35,523 nt of DNA from assembly GCA_944321565.1 (NCBI GenBank), contig CALULT010000033.1, positions 1-35,523 of the forward strand. The letters run 5' to 3'. Positions 33,228 through 35,523 of this stretch are shown here, piece by piece. Every line of letters starts with the position of its first letter. Position 1 is the stretch's first letter. Source of the DNA: an uncultured Paraprevotella sp. (GTDB lineage Bacteria; Bacteroidota; Bacteroidia; Bacteroidales; Bacteroidaceae). A program made the translations under genes and the position numbers. The notes below the pieces were generated by a model. That model was not told the DNA's origin. It saw only the letters and a list, made by a program, of their open reading frames with translations, and made no database searches.

Positions 33228-35228
33228 ATGGATATTCTGACTATGGGCAAACGAATGATGACATGGACGGCTTTCTGCGTGATGGCGGCAGTGGCTTTCG
33301 GGAAAGGCGAGGTGGCATACACCCGCTTGCAATCCTTGTATTCCAACGCGGAAATGCTGGAAATAGAGAAGGTGGTGCTGTCCGACACGGCCACTGTGGT
33401 GCATTTCACGGCGCGGGGGAAAATCAATTCCTCGTTCCAGTTTGCCACGTCCACATATTTGAGCGATGAGGCAGGGGCGCGATATCCGGTGAAGGGGGCG
33501 TCCGGCCTGGAGGTGGGTAAGCCTTGCTATATTCCCAGAAGCGGCGTGGCGGAGTTCCGGCTTTCTTTTGCCCCGATGCCCAAGGACACGAAAATCTTTG
33601 ATTTGGTGGAAGGGACGGATAAGGACATGTTCCGGATTTTGGGGATTCACGACGCGAAGTCCAAGTTGAGAATCCCTGAGGCAAAGGAGGAAGTTGACCC
33701 GGAAGAAGTGTCGGAGGCTTTGTTCCAAAAAGGAAAGGCCGTGGTTCGTGGCCAAATAGAAGGATATGTGCGTGATTGGAACGCCAGCCTCGTGTTTTTC
33801 AACCTCGGCACGTTTGCACAAGACCTCATTCAGCCTTTTGAGATGTCGCGGACATGTGCTGCCGTGCAGGCTGACGGAAGTTTCTGTGCGACCTTGGACT
33901 TGGACCATCCCGCGTGGGCGGAGTTGGAAATAGGGAAAGACTATCCGGAAATCCCTGTTTACGTGCGTCCGGGCGACACGCTCCGTGTCGTGATAAAGGG
34001 CCTGCAGGAGAATGGCTTGGCATTGGAATATGCCAGCAGCCATCCCAAGGGGTGCTACGACAATCTGTTGAAGCACCAGGACGTGCCTGTCGTGTATTAT
34101 GGCTGGGAGCAGCTGACGGATTTCGGGACTGTCCTGGACAACGATGCTTTCTTGGAGAAAGTGGATGAATGTGTGGCGGAGAACATGCGGATTTGCGATT
34201 ACGTGGCGTGGAAACACAAGTTGTCGCCTTGGGAAACGCATTTGTTGAAAAACCGCCAGCGGTTGCTCCTGACGGAGCACAATTTGCTCATGGCCAGCCG
34301 GCTGTTTGGCGAGAAGGTGACTGTGCCGAAGGGGCGGCAACCCGTGAAGGAGGATTTTGAAGGGTATGATTATTCGGCCTACAAGGTGTTGGACGTGCTG
34401 CCCGCAGACGACCCTTCGTTGGCGATTGTGCCCCATTTCGCGTCGTTCCCTTCTTCTTTGAATTTGATGTGGCCGGTAGCCAACGCTGCGACTTATGCAT
34501 TCTTTGATGGCGCTTCCGGGCGGGACGAATCGTCCAAGGTGCGGGCGGAACTGGAAAAAGACAGCTTGCAGGCAGGTGCTTTGCGCGGACTTGCAGGGGT
34601 GTCTGGCATGCCTTGGGTGCTCCAGGCGTTTTGGGCGGACAAGGTCGGACGCTTGCCCCATGGCTTCACCCCGGCACAACGTGCGGAAGTCGTGGACAGG
34701 CTTTCGGCCGGGCTGACATCTCCTTTTTTCAAACGCAAGATGAGGGAATTGGACTCCCTGTCCGTGCGCTCGGCCTCGTGGGTATATGAAATGCCGGAGG
34801 GGGATGCCCGCAAAAGCATGGAACAATTGCTGAAAGATTACAGAGGCAGGTTTGTGCAGGTCGTTTGCTTTTCTTCTCCCGGGGAGGAGGCCGGATTCTT
34901 CAGGAACCCGGACGTGGAAAACATCCTGATGGATTATGGCCATAATTGCCCGGACGTGCAGTTTGTGGCGATTGCCAACCGGGACGCCTATCCGGACATG
35001 GAGGCCTTCAACGGGCGGACAAATGGAATCGGAATGCCGGCAGTGTGTTGGGTTGACGGGGAGCGGTATCTGGGATTGCAGGAACTGTTCCGTTTCTCGG
35101 CCAGCGGGAAGCAGCTTACTTTCGACCGCAACGGATTGGTGTTCAAACAATCGTTGGACATGAAGGACGAAACTTCGTTCCGCCAGCGGATGCGCCGCAT
35201 ATTGGAAACGGAAAAGGAGTTGAAGTGA
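33228..35228 (+). CDS. exported protein with degenerate C-terminal thioredoxin-like domain
   Basis: 666 aa; a start at ATG 33,243 would give the cleaner signal peptide (MGKRMMTWTAFCVMAAVAFG). Residues 30-150 form a beta-rich domain (DTATVVHFTARGKINSSFQF). Residues 165-270 look like a DUF4369-type segment (KAVVRGQIEGYVRDWNASLV, IPVYVRPGDTLRVVIKG). The last 140 residues follow a thioredoxin-like path: MEQLLKDYRGRFVQVVCFSS (in place of the strand before WCxxC), DVQFVAIANRD, IGMPAVCWVD, LTFDRNGLVF. The CxxC pair is absent (SSPGEE at its place), so no redox activity is expected. It is probably a periplasmic or surface lipid-free protein. Function unknown. Confidence 0.8.
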   Translation: MDILTMGKRMMTWTAFCVMAAVAFGKGEVAYTRLQSLYSNAEMLEIEKVVLSDTATVVHFTARGKINSSFQFATSTYLSDEAGARYPVKGASGLEVGKPCYIPRSGVAEFRLSFAPMPKDTKIFDLVEGTDKDMFRILGIHDAKSKLRIPEAKEEVDPEEVSEALFQKGKAVVRGQIEGYVRDWNASLVFFNLGTFAQDLIQPFEMSRTCAAVQADGSFCATLDLDHPAWAELEIGKDYPEIPVYVRPGDTLRVVIKGLQENGLALEYASSHPKGCYDNLLKHQDVPVVYYGWEQLTDFGTVLDNDAFLEKVDECVAENMRICDYVAWKHKLSPWETHLLKNRQRLLLTEHNLLMASRLFGEKVTVPKGRQPVKEDFEGYDYSAYKVLDVLPADDPSLAIVPHFASFPSSLNLMWPVANAATYAFFDGASGRDESSKVRAELEKDSLQAGALRGLAGVSGMPWVLQAFWADKVGRLPHGFTPAQRAEVVDRLSAGLTSPFFKRKMRELDSLSVRSASWVYEMPEGDARKSMEQLLKDYRGRFVQVVCFSSPGEEAGFFRNPDVENILMDYGHNCPDVQFVAIANRDAYPDMEAFNGRTNGIGMPAVCWVDGERYLGLQELFRFSASGKQLTFDRNGLVFKQSLDMKDETSFRQRMRRILETEKELK

Positions 35229-35354
35229 GAGGGATGACGCATCGCGCGGGTTCCTGCGGCGGATATGCATCGTTTTGATAAATCAGGCGGTTGTCCGCTG
35301 TCAAAGGATGAATGCCCGCTAACCAAAAGAGAGTAACTTCCGAAAAAGAGGATA

Positions 35355-35420
35355 TACTTACTTGGCAAAGTAAGATATCTTCTTTGCCCAAGTAAGATAT
35401 CTTACTTTGCCAAGTAAGTA
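35355..35420. repeat. perfect 27-bp inverted repeat with 12-bp spacer
   Basis: tacttacttggcaaagtaag plus atatctt (35,355-35,381) is repeated exactly in inverted form at 35,394-35,420. The 12-base spacer carries a near-copy of part of the arm (ctttgcccaagt). Each arm also contains the self-complementary aagatatctt. It lies 126 bases after the last gene and is followed by a T-rich run (cttctttttt). It could be a terminator, a protein-binding site or a repeat element. Confidence 0.85.
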
Positions 35421-35464
35421 CTACTTCTTTTTTGCGGCGGTTGGGTTTTGTCTTTTCCTGATTT

Positions 35465-35523
35465 CACTAGACACTTTTTTGTTTTATAACCTAAGTCAGT
35501 AGACACTTCTTTAACAATGGTGC
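35465..35523. mobile_element. possible insertion-sequence end at the right edge
   Basis: cactagacac (35,465-35,474) is followed 16 bases later by ACCTAAGTCAGTAGA (35,491-35,505) and cac. The latter matches the motif at the left edge (ACCTATGTCAGTAGA) in 14 of 15 positions in the same orientation. An ATG at 35,517 follows. This would suit the start of an insertion sequence whose transposase lies outside the window, but nothing coding can be confirmed. Confidence 0.25.

Noticed and set aside
33225-35270. Long open frame (681 codons) on the minus strand opposite the thioredoxin-like gene
   Set aside because: Reverse-strand shadow of a gene with promoter, signal peptide and domain structure; rich in H, R, Q and P without recognisable domains.

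Overview
The window looks like a chromosomal segment from a member of the Bacteroidales, probably Bacteroidaceae. Three things point there: promoters of the form TAnnTTTG recur upstream of genes; there are clear Bacteroidota housekeeping genes (a 286-aa primary sigma factor, GldE, a 29-aa COX24-like protein, an RNase E/G without the long RNase E tail); and the mutY-ssb-gldE-phosphopantetheinyl transferase gene order is familiar from that group. No rRNA, tRNA or CRISPR array was seen.

Region 1 (about 1-12,100) is an AT-richer accessory and defence region. It opens with two damaged regulator genes: an XRE-type repressor with two compensating frameshifts and an AlbA_2-type regulator with its middle missing. 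A two-gene restriction-like system follows: a PLD-nuclease/DEAH-helicase fusion and a 1,136-aa nuclease-like/Eco57I-type adenine methyltransferase. A membrane-anchored coiled-coil protein overlaps the methyltransferase end, and a 217-218-aa accessory protein comes next. Composition drops sharply just after the NPPY motif of the methyltransferase and recovers at about 8,340, as if the specificity domain and the membrane gene had been exchanged together. Next come a truncated DUF1016 protein, a broken small gene, and an AAA ATPase/DUF4276 (TOPRIM-like) pair. This block is bracketed by two fold-back (MITE-like) elements that share an exact 19-bp core.

Region 2 (12,296-15,766) holds rpoD with a strong terminator, then a tight five-gene operon: exported protein, HPr-kinase-like protein, S26B/S24-like protease, PqqD-like RRE protein and a YjbR protein. 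The middle three resemble the tailoring part of a peptide-modification (RiPP-like) pathway, but no precursor or cyclase gene is visible.

Region 3 (15,822-18,206, minus strand) is a compact type II restriction-modification system: an HNH endonuclease overlapping a cytosine-5 methyltransferase. Region 4 (18,259-22,869, minus strand) has an MG2-domain exported protein translationally coupled to a thioredoxin-like pseudogene that lost its active site, plus a divergent protein with a possible HTH. Region 5 (22,987-26,343) is a predicted 2-aminoethylphosphonate utilisation operon: DUF5690 MFS transporter, PhnX and PhnW.

About 800 bp without genes (26,344-27,148) contain a nested fold-back element and a 22/23-bp tandem array. 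Region 6 (27,149-33,057) is housekeeping: rng, a 29-aa COX24-like gene and an HU gene on the minus strand; mutY, ssb, gldE and a PPTase on the plus strand. The window ends with an exported protein carrying a degenerate thioredoxin-like domain, a perfect 27-bp inverted repeat, and a motif also found at the left edge that may mark insertion-sequence ends.
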